NCBI GenBank assembly: GCA_016704345.1
Contig: JADJAH010000011.1
Span: forward strand, 186,001 to 250,000
Length of the DNA: 64,000 nt
DNA from: Ignavibacteria bacterium
Lineage (GTDB): Bacteria > Bacteroidota > Ignavibacteria > Tepidaquicellales > Tepidaquicellaceae
Direction: 5' to 3'
Shown here: positions 54,979-64,000 of the stretch, in pieces
Numbering within the stretch: the first letter of the stretch is position 1
Layout of the letters: each line of letters begins with the position of its first letter
Position numbers and translations under genes: made by a program
The notes under the pieces: generated by a model
Told to the model about the DNA's origin: nothing
Database searches by the model: none
What the model saw: the letters and a program-made list of their open reading frames with translations, nothing else

Positions 54979-56634
54979 CTACTTTACCACAGTCAATTTC
55001 TTTGTCTCAGTAAAATCCCCGGCAGACAGTTGATAAAAGTACACACCACTGGGAAGTCCGGAAGCATCAAAATCATATTTATAAAACCCGGGTGTTAGAT
55101 TTGAACTGACAAGTGTTGTTACTTCCTTTCCAAGCAGGTCGAAAATCTTCAAAGAAACAAATCCGGATTCAGCAATCCTGAATTCAATGTTCGTAACCGG
55201 ATTGAACGGATTCGGATAATTCTGTGACAGTGAAAACCTTTCGGGAATGTGTGATGAAACTTGTGCCACTCCAACTGTTTGAGAATATTTGACCGCCATA
55301 AAATCTTCATTGTGTCCGGCTTGATTTGCGTAACCTGCAATAATGACATTTCCTTTCCCGTCAATTTCGATAAGGTTTGCTCTGTCTTCATTCTCATTAT
55401 TTCCCCCGTCAAAACTTGTCTTCCAAAGCTGAACGCCTGATGAATTGTATTTTATTGTCACGGCATTAAAGTCGAATCCTGTTTCCAGAGAGTAACCTGT
55501 AACATAAACATTATCAGATGCATCAGTTGCTACATCGTAGGGATAATCGGAACTGTTCATTGTTCCGTTATATAATCTTTCCCAGAGAAGATTTCCATTT
55601 GCATCATATTTTAATGTAGCATAATCATCACTGTTGTTTAAAGGGGAGCGTCTGCTGTTTGCTGATAGTACTACATTTCCTGAGTGATCTGCTGCAATAC
55701 CCGTTACAATATCATAATAACTTCCGGCTATACCTGTATAAAGAGTCTTCCACATTCTTGAACCGGCCGAGTTGAATTTGAAAGTAAGTATGTCGGTTCC
55801 GTAATTGCACGTTACAAAAATATTACCTGATGGATCCATATCCATTCCGATAACTTCATCACTGCCGTTTATCAATGAATCATTGCTCATCCAAACAGTA
55901 TTACCGTTCAAGTCATATTTAATCATTCTCATAGATGTGTAGAGTGTGAACAATCCGTCTGTGTTGTAACTCTTGCCCGCAGCATAGATGAAACTTCCAT
56001 CAACTTTCAAACATGTTATGCCGCTGCCAAGACCTTGCGGATAAATTGAGGGATCATAGGTTCGTTTCCAGATTGAATCTCCGTTTGGACTAAACTTAGC
56101 AAGGAGATAACTCCCGTCATCAGTAGAATAAGTTTTGATGAGTCCGCCGACATAAATGTTGCCGCTCGCATCAAGTGCAATAGCTCCCGGTGAAGCAGTA
56201 AAAACGGAATCTCCACACCTGACTGTCCATTGATGAATTCCGGAAGAATTATATTTTACCAGATTAATCAAACCATATGAACCTCCAAGACTTTTACTTC
56301 CGGCAACATATACATTTCCGGACCCGTCAACCGCAAGACCTACAGGCAGATCAGAAAAATTAGACTGGCTGTTATATCTTACTGCCCACTGCTGAATACC
56401 TGCTGAATTGTATTTCACCGTTGCGAAATCATTTCCTGTGTTAGATGCTGAGCTTTTGCCTGTCACATATACATTGTCCTCACTATCTATTACCATATCA
56501 TGAACCTGATCACTTCCGTTTGTCGGACCATTGTAGTAACCTGTCCATTGCTGAGTCACCTGTGAGTTTGCATTTACTGAAGCAAATGAAATGCAAAGTG
56601 TAAAGATCAGGATTAACTGATTTATCGTTTTCAT
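54979..56634 (-). CDS. SBBP-type beta-propeller protein with T9SS sorting domain
   Basis: About 551 residues from ATG 56634 (MKTINQLILIFTLCISFASV signal peptide). Repeats of about 50 residues: DNVYVTGKSSASNTGNDFAT, VKYNSAGIQQWAVRY, GNVYVAGSKS and similar, which resemble the neighbour at 51630-54879. C-terminal T9SS domain: SQNYPNPFNPVTNIEFRI to KKLTVVK. Thus two neighbouring propellers of the same kind end in different C-terminal modules. Confidence 0.88.
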   Translation of the reverse strand: MKTINQLILIFTLCISFASVNANSQVTQQWTGYYNGPTNGSDQVHDMVIDSEDNVYVTGKSSASNTGNDFATVKYNSAGIQQWAVRYNSQSNFSDLPVGLAVDGSGNVYVAGSKSLGGSYGLINLVKYNSSGIHQWTVRCGDSVFTASPGAIALDASGNIYVGGLIKTYSTDDGSYLLAKFSPNGDSIWKRTYDPSIYPQGLGSGITCLKVDGSFIYAAGKSYNTDGLFTLYTSMRMIKYDLNGNTVWMSNDSLINGSDEVIGMDMDPSGNIFVTCNYGTDILTFKFNSAGSRMWKTLYTGIAGSYYDIVTGIAADHSGNVVLSANSRRSPLNNSDDYATLKYDANGNLLWERLYNGTMNSSDYPYDVATDASDNVYVTGYSLETGFDFNAVTIKYNSSGVQLWKTSFDGGNNENEDRANLIEIDGKGNVIIAGYANQAGHNEDFMAVKYSQTVGVAQVSSHIPERFSLSQNYPNPFNPVTNIEFRIAESGFVSLKIFDLLGKEVTTLVSSNLTPGFYKYDFDASGLPSGVYFYQLSAGDFTETKKLTVVK

Positions 56635-56838
56635 TCTTATTGGACTCAATTATTTAATTTCAATTATTTACTTATTGAATCATATTGCATTGCAAACATA
56701 TTAATAGTGAGTGCAGATACATATTAAACTTTTTGCAAAATCTTGGACTTGAGAAATTGGAATTTATGATTGCCTCTATTTCAGGAAACACACTTTGACT
56801 CAAGTACTTAATGAAATTTATAAACCCATAACTTCTTC

Positions 56839-58263
56839 ATGCAAAAAAGCAATCTCATTAAGATCCTTTTAAAATTAAACTCCTCTGAATTTAAGAGTTT
56901 TGGAAAATTTGTAAATTCACCATACTTCAACACAAACAAGAAGCTCAGTGAGTTTTATGAAGAACTCAAGAAGTATTATCCAGCATTTGACGATTTGAAT
57001 CTTACGAAAGAGAATATCTTCAGAAAGCTTTACGGGCAGGACAAAGTTGTGATGGGTACCATGTATTTTCTAATCTCGGAAATGGAAGCTCTTCTGGAAA
57101 AATTTTTAAGTATTGAGAGGATTGATCCGGTTGCTCTCGATTTGTCAATGCTTAAAACTATCGGCAGCATGAATCTGAACAAACTATTTGATGTGAAGTA
57201 TCGCAATGTCAAAAAGCAATTGACCAAAGCATCGGATAACTATAATCTGAATAATTTTATGCTTGCCAATATCAACAGGGCAAACATGATAGAGAGAAAG
57301 GAGTCGCTCACAAAGAAAGATGTTTTTAAGAAGGAATGGCTCGAACCTGTAAATGAACTTGTTAAATTATTTCTGAAGAATATGTTGTGGAACATCTCAT
57401 TGTTTTCAAATTTCAAAAAACACCTGAATGAGAAGCTCGACATTCCATTTTACAATGAGGTACTGAGTTATGTTGAAACGAATAAATTGCATGAAAAGGA
57501 TCTTGGTATGAAATTATTGCTGTACCAGACAAAGATGATCAATGATAATGATGAAAAATATTATTTCGAACTGAAGAGAATATTTGAAGATAGTCACAGG
57601 TTTATTTCATTAGATGATACACAGGAGTTAATGGCAAACCTGAACAACTTTTGCATGAAAAAAGTAATTTCCGGATTCCCATTTCAGGAAGAGCAATTTG
57701 AAATTCAGAATTTGTTTCTGAAACATTACATAGAAAAGACCGAAGATAGTTTTCCTATTGACGCATTCAATCAGATATTTATGCTCGGTATGTCACTGGG
57801 CAAGGTCAAATGGGCAAAGGATTACGTCCGTAGATATGGAAAACGTCTTGAAGAAAAGTTCAGGGATAACGCTTTGCCGTATAGCAATGCTGTAATTTAC
57901 TTCAGAGAAAAGCAATTTGGTCAGGCATTGAAGCAACTTAGCAGTATAAAGAACTTTTCTCACATATTTTACAAGCCTTCCGTAAAGTTGTTGCAGTTGA
58001 AAACATATTACGAACTTGGACTTTATGCCGAAGCCGCGGATGTTTCAAATTCATTCATACAGTTTCTAAGAAATGACAGACTTACAACATCTGATATAAA
58101 AAAGGTGTATTCTGATTTTATAGGTATTTACAAAAAACTTCTTTCCGCGCAGTTCTCGGCAGACCGGAATAAAATAAATAGTCTTAAACATGAAATCGAA
58201 ACAAAGAGAAAATTCCTGATTGCAAGAAACTGGTTTAAGGAGAAGATCAACGAGTTGCCGTAG
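56839..58263 (+). CDS. Conserved hypothetical helical protein
   Basis: A 474-residue, strongly helical, Lys-rich cytoplasmic protein without signal peptide. The N-terminus LLKLNSSEFKSFGKFVNSPYFNTNKKLSEFYE (core FGKFVNSPYFNTNKKL) is a pattern I associate with an uncharacterised protein family of Bacteroidota/Ignavibacteria. The rest reads like TPR-like helical pairs (YYELGLYAEAADVSNSF). Function unknown. Stands alone. Confidence 0.7.
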   Translation: MQKSNLIKILLKLNSSEFKSFGKFVNSPYFNTNKKLSEFYEELKKYYPAFDDLNLTKENIFRKLYGQDKVVMGTMYFLISEMEALLEKFLSIERIDPVALDLSMLKTIGSMNLNKLFDVKYRNVKKQLTKASDNYNLNNFMLANINRANMIERKESLTKKDVFKKEWLEPVNELVKLFLKNMLWNISLFSNFKKHLNEKLDIPFYNEVLSYVETNKLHEKDLGMKLLLYQTKMINDNDEKYYFELKRIFEDSHRFISLDDTQELMANLNNFCMKKVISGFPFQEEQFEIQNLFLKHYIEKTEDSFPIDAFNQIFMLGMSLGKVKWAKDYVRRYGKRLEEKFRDNALPYSNAVIYFREKQFGQALKQLSSIKNFSHIFYKPSVKLLQLKTYYELGLYAEAADVSNSFIQFLRNDRLTTSDIKKVYSDFIGIYKKLLSAQFSADRNKINSLKHEIETKRKFLIARNWFKEKINELP

Positions 58264-58763
58264 AAATGCTGCATGCAACGGCTCCGCAGCAATGTACTTA
58301 AATTGAAGATGTATATTCGCTGCATTGTTGTTTGCTATTGAAAAGAACCATTTTAACCAGTGCGGCTGAGTCCCTGCCTGCAGGGATGCATTTCACACTT
58401 CAATGGCCAGTGGGCAGGCCCGCCTGCAGAGAGCTGAACTAGTTTTGTCTTCGACGGGCAGGCAGGCCTGAAGAACGCAGGAGACTCAGCCGCGGACATT
58501 AAATTCCAAATTCTCAATTCCTAATTCTTACATGTATGATAAAGTCCTGCATGTGTTCTCAAACAGGAGATCGAGAACAAGTTACTGACACAATACAGAC
58601 TTTGCTTTCCGCCGGCCCGCCACTTCGTGGAGTCCCGAAGAGCGCGGAGACGCCGGCGCTGGCGTAACAGCACAAATTCAGGCATCCTTGCGGCTGATTC
58701 CCGGAAAAGCACCGGAGACTCCACCTAATGGCAGGCAGACGCGGACAAAGGCACGAAGAAATG

Positions 58764-58787
58764 AAAAAACCCGCGAGTTGTCGCGGG
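58764..58787 (-). terminator. Terminator hairpin after the second dockerin-like gene
   Basis: CCCGCGA (58770-58776) pairs with TCGCGGG (58781-58787), loop GTTG, with AAAAAA at 58764-58769 giving the T-run for the minus-strand gene that ends at 58970. Confidence 0.8.
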
Positions 58788-58840
58788 CTAATTCTTAATT
58801 CCTAATTCTCAATTGTAATAACAAGGTACCCGGAACTCTT

Positions 58841-58966
58841 CATTTTCAATTTTTCATTTTTCAATTTTCCATTTTCCATTTTCAATTTTCAATTTTCAAT
58901 TTTCAATTTTCAATTTTCCATTTTCAATTTTCAATTTTCCATTTTCAATTTTCCATTTTCCATTTC
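58841..58966. repeat. Octamer array TTTTCAAT/TTTTCCAT
   Basis: Tandem 8-bp units (mostly TCAATTTT with TCCATTTT variants), about 15 in a row, starting 4 nt beyond the stop codon of the gene at 58970-61495. A second array with the same units is at 62131-62316. Confidence 0.85.
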
Positions 58967-58969
58967 TCC

Positions 58970-61495
58970 TCAAGGTCTAATTGCACTAACAAAATTCGCC
59001 GCATTGTTGTCAGCAATCGCAAAGTCCGTTCCGTCAACAAAGTCATCACCTGTGAGATCCGTCACAACATATCCGCCGACAAAGTTGGCTGCGTCATTGT
59101 CAATTGTGCTCACGTCTGTCGCATCTACGGTTTCGTCCTGATTCACATCGCCGCCGTAAATTGCAAACTTCACAGGCAGAACATCAACCAGAATCATGTT
59201 GCTTCCAAACGCCTGCGCCTGCGAATTAGTGAAATCATAAGACGCTGAACCCGAACTGAATATGACTCCAGCACTGCTGAATGTCTGTACGGAATTTCTG
59301 TGGTGCAAGTCAAGATAATACGGAACACCGTCAACAGCATTTGCAAAGCTAAACTGCGCGTTACCGTTTGCATCAAGCAAGGCTTTTGCAGAATCAACTA
59401 TGGAATACGGAGTAAAGAAGTTGCGCAGATACACTCTCATACTATCGGGGATCATCTGATCAGCTGCCGGATTGTAGAATCCTTGTATTAGTGCAGAAAG
59501 ATTGAGCACTGCAAAGGATGATGTTGTGAAACTGAATACGGAAACAAAAGAACCGGGACCTGCCGAATCATTCACCCTCACTCTCCAGAAATACTGTGTC
59601 AGCGGCTGAAGTGGCGGTACATAGCTTGATCCGGGGACATTAGTTATGTTGATCACTGGAAATTCAAACAGTGGATCAATCGCAACTTCAAGCCAGTAAG
59701 ATGTTGCGCCCGGAACAGTAGTCCAGACAAGCGGACTACCGGGCGGAACAGCAGGAGCATTGTTCGGAGGCGACACCTGAGCAGTTGTCAGCGTATTTGG
59801 ACATTCCACAACATAATGGTAAACGCCTTGATCGTATGCTGTGTAAGTGCCGCTCGTGAACTTGTTAGTTGCGCTGTCATAGGTAACTGTTTCGCTTTCC
59901 GTACCGCCCGCCGTTCCCTGCTTCCTGTCGTCCTGCGCAGTGATTTGATACTTCCCGCCGCCAAGCTTCTTCACGTTTGTGACATTCACAATGTGACTGC
60001 CTGTACTTGTATCTCCGGATACTGTGTCAATATTGTACCACCACACAAACATCTCCACATCCTGTTTGTTGTCAAGCTCTTTTTGCAGTGAGTAAATGCT
60101 GTCTTTGCTAACTTTGCGGGTTGTTATTGGGATGTTGTTCTTCTTCAGATAATCTGCCTTGTTCTGATAATAATTGTCTGCCGTCATTGTGCCGCCGGTG
60201 AAGCCGGTTGCTTTCTTCATACTGTCGAGTGACGCGTAGGCGCTGTCGAACGTGAGATTATGCTGTTTCCTCAAAAACTTAAGACTGTTGGAAAATCCGA
60301 CCGGCGCGCATTCTTTAACTCCGCAGTCCTGATTCGGCATTCCCTGTACTCCGTGTGATGAATTATCCTTAACGCTTCCGGTGTTCTGGAAAGGTGTTGC
60401 GACAGGGACTTTCAAGCCGATTGAATTCGGATTAAAGAACGGAAATCCGTCATCGATCTTATAGAAATAATCGTAAACCTGCGCCGATTCAGTGATTGGC
60501 GGAGGAGAGAATATTGGATTATCGGTAATTGAATATCCAATAAGCACATTCGACACAGGAAAACCCTTGTCACCGATATCGAATGCGAATGTTGCTGATT
60601 GAATCTCTCCAAAAGGAGCCTGATTAAACAGGATTGCATTCTGCACCTGCCACATGGTCTGAATTCCGCCGGTCTGTACAGAAAGATTGAAGTACTTAAG
60701 TGTTGGATATCCGGCGGTTGTAAGTCTTACCAAGCCCCAGTCGGATTCGTATTCTAGGTAACCGTTCATTTCATAGTCAATCTGAAAGAGATTGAGTACC
60801 GGTTCAATGGGTTCCTTGGCAGTTGAGAATCTGATTATCGAAAAGTTTCCTTGTGAACCTGAAGTGCCGGTATAACTACCCGTCCAGCAAGCGCTGACAT
60901 CTGTTCCGTATCCGGGAGTTGACATGCTAATTGCATCCACGCTTCTGGCGGTTCCCGCAAATCCGTTTTGCCTTATCTCAACAAGTAGATTTCCCCCACC
61001 ATAAAAGTACGGTGTGTTGAATGTGATCTCAGCGCCGAACTGATTCGGGTTACTGCCGAAAGTATAAGCACCTGCGCTGATGGAAAGCTGGCCAGACCTT
61101 ACCTGTGTCTGTGGGCCTACGATGTTGTTTGCAAACGTAAGACTCCTGTTGATCGGGTCAACACTTCCGCTTAGATAGATGTCATAATTGTTATATGTGA
61201 CGCCGGTTGTCGGCCAGCTCGAAACTGCCGACTGCGGAAGCCTGAAGCTGATTGCCGTAAGATTCTTACCGGCAAGAGCGGCAATTTGATTTTGGTGAAT
61301 AAGCAACTGGTATGTCCTTTGAAGGTTTGCAAGCGGTCCCGTAAAGGCGGCAGTACCGCCGGTTGCAGAATAGTTGTTGGGAACAACCTGAGTGAGATTC
61401 TGAACGGATTCGAATTCCTCACTGGCCGGAATGTCGACAGGTATGACCATAAGGCATGGCAAAGTCAGAATCATAAACAAGTAAAATGTTTTCAT
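58970..61495 (-). CDS. Exported cysteine-peptidase-like protein with Fn3 and dockerin-like module
   Basis: An 841-residue protein with a signal peptide. The first 350 residues are beta-rich (proprotein-convertase P-like). Next is a papain/C39-like segment: CGVKECAPVGFSNSLKFLRK with candidate Cys, GSHIVNVTNVKKLGGGKYQI with candidate His, and AQDDRKQG with candidate Asp. A fibronectin-III-like stretch follows (SYWLEVAIDPLF, YFWRVRVNDSAG). The C-terminal about 150 residues have HHRNSVQTFS, GDVNQDETVDATDVSTIDND and DLTGDDFVDGTDFAIADNN, ending AIRP. No T9SS domain. Protease activity is inference. Confidence 0.8.
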   Translation of the reverse strand: MKTFYLFMILTLPCLMVIPVDIPASEEFESVQNLTQVVPNNYSATGGTAAFTGPLANLQRTYQLLIHQNQIAALAGKNLTAISFRLPQSAVSSWPTTGVTYNNYDIYLSGSVDPINRSLTFANNIVGPQTQVRSGQLSISAGAYTFGSNPNQFGAEITFNTPYFYGGGNLLVEIRQNGFAGTARSVDAISMSTPGYGTDVSACWTGSYTGTSGSQGNFSIIRFSTAKEPIEPVLNLFQIDYEMNGYLEYESDWGLVRLTTAGYPTLKYFNLSVQTGGIQTMWQVQNAILFNQAPFGEIQSATFAFDIGDKGFPVSNVLIGYSITDNPIFSPPPITESAQVYDYFYKIDDGFPFFNPNSIGLKVPVATPFQNTGSVKDNSSHGVQGMPNQDCGVKECAPVGFSNSLKFLRKQHNLTFDSAYASLDSMKKATGFTGGTMTADNYYQNKADYLKKNNIPITTRKVSKDSIYSLQKELDNKQDVEMFVWWYNIDTVSGDTSTGSHIVNVTNVKKLGGGKYQITAQDDRKQGTAGGTESETVTYDSATNKFTSGTYTAYDQGVYHYVVECPNTLTTAQVSPPNNAPAVPPGSPLVWTTVPGATSYWLEVAIDPLFEFPVINITNVPGSSYVPPLQPLTQYFWRVRVNDSAGPGSFVSVFSFTTSSFAVLNLSALIQGFYNPAADQMIPDSMRVYLRNFFTPYSIVDSAKALLDANGNAQFSFANAVDGVPYYLDLHHRNSVQTFSSAGVIFSSGSASYDFTNSQAQAFGSNMILVDVLPVKFAIYGGDVNQDETVDATDVSTIDNDAANFVGGYVVTDLTGDDFVDGTDFAIADNNAANFVSAIRP

Positions 61496-62056
61496 GTCTG
61501 ATTCGTTTTTAGGTTTATGATGTTTATTAGCCGGATGTATTTATCCGGCGAGCAATGAAGACCACCATATGAAGAGATTCCAACCCGATTGAGGATCATC
61601 TTAAGCCGTTATGATAGTCTGCTCTCTTATACAATTTCAATGTCGTGAAAAGTCCGGAACATAGGATATGTACCGCTCTGCTTCTGAACGAGTTATGGTG
61701 TCGTGAGGCAAGTCGTCTTAGATTTTCGGCGGTGTGAGGAAGTTCTTTATATTGCACAAAAAGAGAAATGCGAAAATATATCCACCGACAATTTAGGGCG
61801 GCGCCTTCATATTTGTTCTGTTGAAATTAGATAGTGAATCTGATTTCAAATGTCAATGAGATTTATTCTCACCGAATGCGGCGCGCACTCAGAGCATAAG
61901 CGATTGCTCTTGTCTTCGCTGTGTCTATGCATTTCCGGGGGACGTTGTGTGTGAGGCGTTTAATTGTTACGGATGCTTGCCACTTCGTGGATTCCCGGAA
62001 GAGCACCGGAGACTCCACCTAGTGGCAGGCAGACGCGGACAAAGGCACGAAGAAAT

Positions 62057-62082
62057 AAAAAAAACCCGCGAGTTTTCGCGGG
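62057..62082 (-). terminator. Terminator hairpin after the third dockerin-like gene
   Basis: CCCGCGA (62065-62071) pairs with TCGCGGG (62076-62082), loop GTTT. The A-run at 62057-62064 gives the T-run on the minus strand. Confidence 0.8.
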
Positions 62083-62130
62083 CTAATTCTTAATTCCTAA
62101 TTCTCAATTGTAACAACAAGATGCCAGGAA

Positions 62131-62316
62131 CTCTTCATTTTCCATTATTTCATTTTCCATTTTCCATTTTCAATTTTCAATTTTCCATTTTCCATTTTCA
62201 ATTTTCAATTTTCAATTTTCAATTTTCAATTTTCATTTTCAATTTTCAATTTTCCATTTTCAATTTTCAATTTTCAATTTTCAATTTTCAATTTTCAATT
62301 TTCCATTTTCCATTTC
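62131..62316. repeat. Octamer array TTTTCAAT/TTTTCCAT, second copy
   Basis: Over 20 units of TCAATTTT and TCCATTTT, ending 4 nt before the stop codon at 62320-62322. A plus-strand frame of 76 codons through it (FNFQFSIFNFQFS) is a by-product of the repeat. Confidence 0.85.
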
Positions 62317-62319
62317 TTC

Positions 62320-64000
62320 TCACGGTCTTACAACTGAAACGAAGTTTGTAGCATTGTTATCAGCCAGAGAGTAGTCAGTTCCGTCAATGAAACTGTCTCC
62401 GTTTAGATCCGTCACTACATATCCGCTGACAAAATTCTGCGCGTCGTTGTCAATTGCTGCAAGGTCGGTTGCATCCACAGTGCCGTCCTTGTTCACATCG
62501 CCGGAATAGACTGCAAACTCCACCGGCGAAGAATCAACCTGCTTCATGTTATCGCCGAATGCTTTAGTTGCCGAGGTTGTAAAATCATAGTTCAGAATAC
62601 TTCCCGTAAATGTCTGCGTGGTCTTGCTCCAAGTCTCAAGTGAATTTCTGTGCTTCACCTGCAGGTAGTACGGCTGGCCGTTCTGAACCTGCGTAAAGAT
62701 GACCGAGACCTGACCGCTTGAATTAATTACTCCCTTTGCCGAATCAATTATAAAGTAGGGATTCACGTTACTTCTTGCATATACCCTTACGGTATCCTGT
62801 ACGGTCGCATTCGTTGCGGGATTGTAGAGTCCTTCTATCAGCATTGTAAGGTTCAGGACTTTGTTCAGCGTTTGTCCGTTGCTCGGCCTGAAGTTGCCGT
62901 GCGGAACAGGATTGTAATTGTTGTAATACTTCCACGGACCAAACTTCTGATACGGATTGCTAACGAGATCATACTGAACACGGGCTCTCCATTTGTAAAG
63001 CTTTCCCGTCTGAAGCCCGTCAATGTTGTGAAAGATCTCCGTCCCTGCGAGTCCGAGATTGCTCATCAAGCCGGTGCCCGTAGATCCGGTTCCGTTGCTG
63101 ATAACGGCTCCGCTGAAAGGATCACCATTCTGTTTGTACTCGTGATTGATCTTTGCCTTTGTCATTCCAAACGGGCTCTTTCCGTATATGGCAAGTTTCA
63201 CTTGGCCGTTGTAGTATGTTAATCCGCCTGACCCGATAACGGAACTTGACAACGGGCTGTACTGCTGAACTGTTGTCCTTGAGTTGCCGATTCCGCCGCC
63301 GCCGTAATACACAAATGCCTTTCCTTCCTGCGTGTTTCCGTTGGCAAATCTGTAAGCGCCTGCAATCACATCACTGTAGCCGTCACCGTTGACGTCACCT
63401 GCCGATGCAACAGAGACTCCGAGATTTGCATTTTCAGTATTGCTTTCAATTGTCCAGTTGGCTGTTGTGCTGACACCCGTTTGCGAGCCGTGATGAACCT
63501 GAATCCTGCCTTCATCAGTCTGGCCGTTATCAAAGTTGAATGCGCCAACTATTATATCACTGTATCCGTCGCCGTTGACATCTCCTGCGCTTGCTACTGA
63601 AATTCCGAGATTGGTCATTGTCTGATTGCTCTGAGTCTGCCATGAATGTGTTGTGTTAATTCCTGATGACGAACCGTTGTAAACGAAAGCCGCTCCTTCG
63701 AGAAATTCCGGATTGGAATAAGAACTTGCACCGATGATGACATCACTATATCCGTCTCCGTTAACATCACCTGCAGATGCAACACTTGCTCCGAATGCAG
63801 CGCCTGTAATATTGCTCTCGAGAAAAGCGGCTCCGCTTATTCCCGAAATGGAGCCATAGTAAACCCACACTGCACCTTCGTCATTCTGACCGGCATCATA
63901 GGTCCATGCTCCGATGATCACGTCGGAATATCCGTCGCCGTTCACATCGCCGGCTGAACTAACAGAATGACCGAATCTTGCACTAACCTGATTCGCTTCA
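62320..64000 (-). CDS. FG-GAP/VCBS repeat protein with dockerin-like module (5' end outside window)
   Basis: At least 560 residues; the frame stays open to base 64000, so the apparent GTG start at 63945 is not the true one. At least five integrin-alpha-type FG-GAP repeats with calcium loops are visible (SAGDVNGDGYSDVIIGA, repeated). After a middle region come the conserved C-terminal 150 residues: LIEGLYNPATNATVQDTVRV, VKHRNSLETWSKTT, GDVNKDGTVDATDLAAIDND and TDLNGDSFIDGTDYSLADNN, ending VVRP. Exported surface protein by style; no T9SS domain. Confidence 0.88.
   Translation of the reverse strand, partial: EANQVSARFGHSVSSAGDVNGDGYSDVIIGAWTYDAGQNDEGAVWVYYGSISGISGAAFLESNITGAAFGASVASAGDVNGDGYSDVIIGASSYSNPEFLEGAAFVYNGSSSGINTTHSWQTQSNQTMTNLGISVASAGDVNGDGYSDIIVGAFNFDNGQTDEGRIQVHHGSQTGVSTTANWTIESNTENANLGVSVASAGDVNGDGYSDVIAGAYRFANGNTQEGKAFVYYGGGGIGNSRTTVQQYSPLSSSVIGSGGLTYYNGQVKLAIYGKSPFGMTKAKINHEYKQNGDPFSGAVISNGTGSTGTGLMSNLGLAGTEIFHNIDGLQTGKLYKWRARVQYDLVSNPYQKFGPWKYYNNYNPVPHGNFRPSNGQTLNKVLNLTMLIEGLYNPATNATVQDTVRVYARSNVNPYFIIDSAKGVINSSGQVSVIFTQVQNGQPYYLQVKHRNSLETWSKTTQTFTGSILNYDFTTSATKAFGDNMKQVDSSPVEFAVYSGDVNKDGTVDATDLAAIDNDAQNFVSGYVVTDLNGDSFIDGTDYSLADNNATNFVSVVRP

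Larger units (their letters stand above)
58264..58969. other. Intergenic repeat region, 706 nt
   Basis: Contains GC-rich filler (CCTGCCTGCAGGGA, GGCAGGCAGGCCTG, GGAGACTCAGCC), AT-rich repeats related to the 25-bp element (58508-58530 and 58789-58814), a terminator at 58764-58787, and the octamer array at 58841-58966. From 58696 on it is a near-duplicate of 61990-62319. No gene supported. Confidence 0.65.
61496..62319. other. Intergenic repeat region, 824 nt
   Basis: First part (61496-61970) is AT-rich with no recognised feature. From about 61990 it repeats the 58696-58969 cassette: the CACCGGAGACTCCACCTA motif, CGCGGACAAAGGCACGAAGAAAT, terminator hairpin, AATTCTTAATTCC repeat and octamer array. 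No gene supported. Confidence 0.65.

Noticed and set aside
62121..62351. Plus-strand frame of 76 codons through the octamer array
   Set aside because: Low-complexity FNFQFSIF repeats generated by TTTTCAAT units; antisense to a real gene end.

Overview
The window looks like a chromosomal segment of a Bacteroidota/Chlorobiota-group bacterium, most likely Ignavibacteria or a near relative. The main reason is that ten intact proteins end in a type IX secretion (T9SS) sorting domain containing the motif QNYPNPFNP. SBBP, YCF48 and FG-GAP propeller proteins, DUF4199 and DUF1028 genes, and AT-rich intergenic DNA fit the same group. No rRNA, tRNA, CRISPR array, prophage or insertion sequence was recognised. 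The taxonomic placement is an inference from protein style.

Layout. 1-5.5 kb: the end of mfd, an Nmad3-like protein, a tight methyltransferase / carbon-nitrogen hydrolase / SDR run, a HicAB toxin-antitoxin pair and an alpha/beta hydrolase. 5.7-17.4 kb: secreted T9SS proteins (CotH-like, arylsulfotransferase-like, propeller, beta-helix), with a cyclase-STAND-TPR regulator and an ECF sigma factor among them. 17.6-23.2 kb: a MazF/PemK-like toxin with a small partner, a membrane metallophosphoesterase, small exported proteins and an M43 metalloprotease. 23.7-26 kb: two consecutive enzymes of 3-hydroxyanthranilate breakdown (haaO and an ACMSD-like decarboxylase), separated by a 23S-intervening-sequence-type four-helix-bundle gene that lies between 25-bp perfect inverted repeats and next to a 216-bp tandem duplication. 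26.1-29.2 kb: an exported protein, a channel-like small membrane protein and a ferritin-like/VIT1 fusion.

29.3-35.1 kb holds a 2.66-kb tandem duplication of a two-gene unit (YCF48-like T9SS protein plus an unknown exported protein). One unit is badly decayed and the other is partly broken. Both keep an almost identical roughly 390-nt leader with a long palindrome. 35.1-45.4 kb is mostly housekeeping: era, TPR protein, aldehyde dehydrogenase, LOG-family protein and DUF genes. 45.4-46.6 kb holds a 21-bp minisatellite of about 23 units. 46.6-49.1 kb encodes a pentaheme cytochrome next to a monoheme cytochrome fused to a probable outer-membrane barrel, a candidate electron conduit.

49.2-64 kb is again surface-protein territory. 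Three large proteins there (51.6-54.9, 59.0-61.5 and 62.3-64 kb) lack the T9SS domain. They instead share a C-terminal module of about 150 residues ending in a dockerin-like pair of calcium loops. Two of these genes are followed by the same 3' cassette of an octamer array, a dispersed AATTCCTAATTC repeat and a terminator hairpin.

Several genes carry single-base frameshifts or an in-frame stop (29.7-33.4, 50.4-51.2 and 51.6-54.9 kb). I cannot tell real decay from assembly error without the reads.
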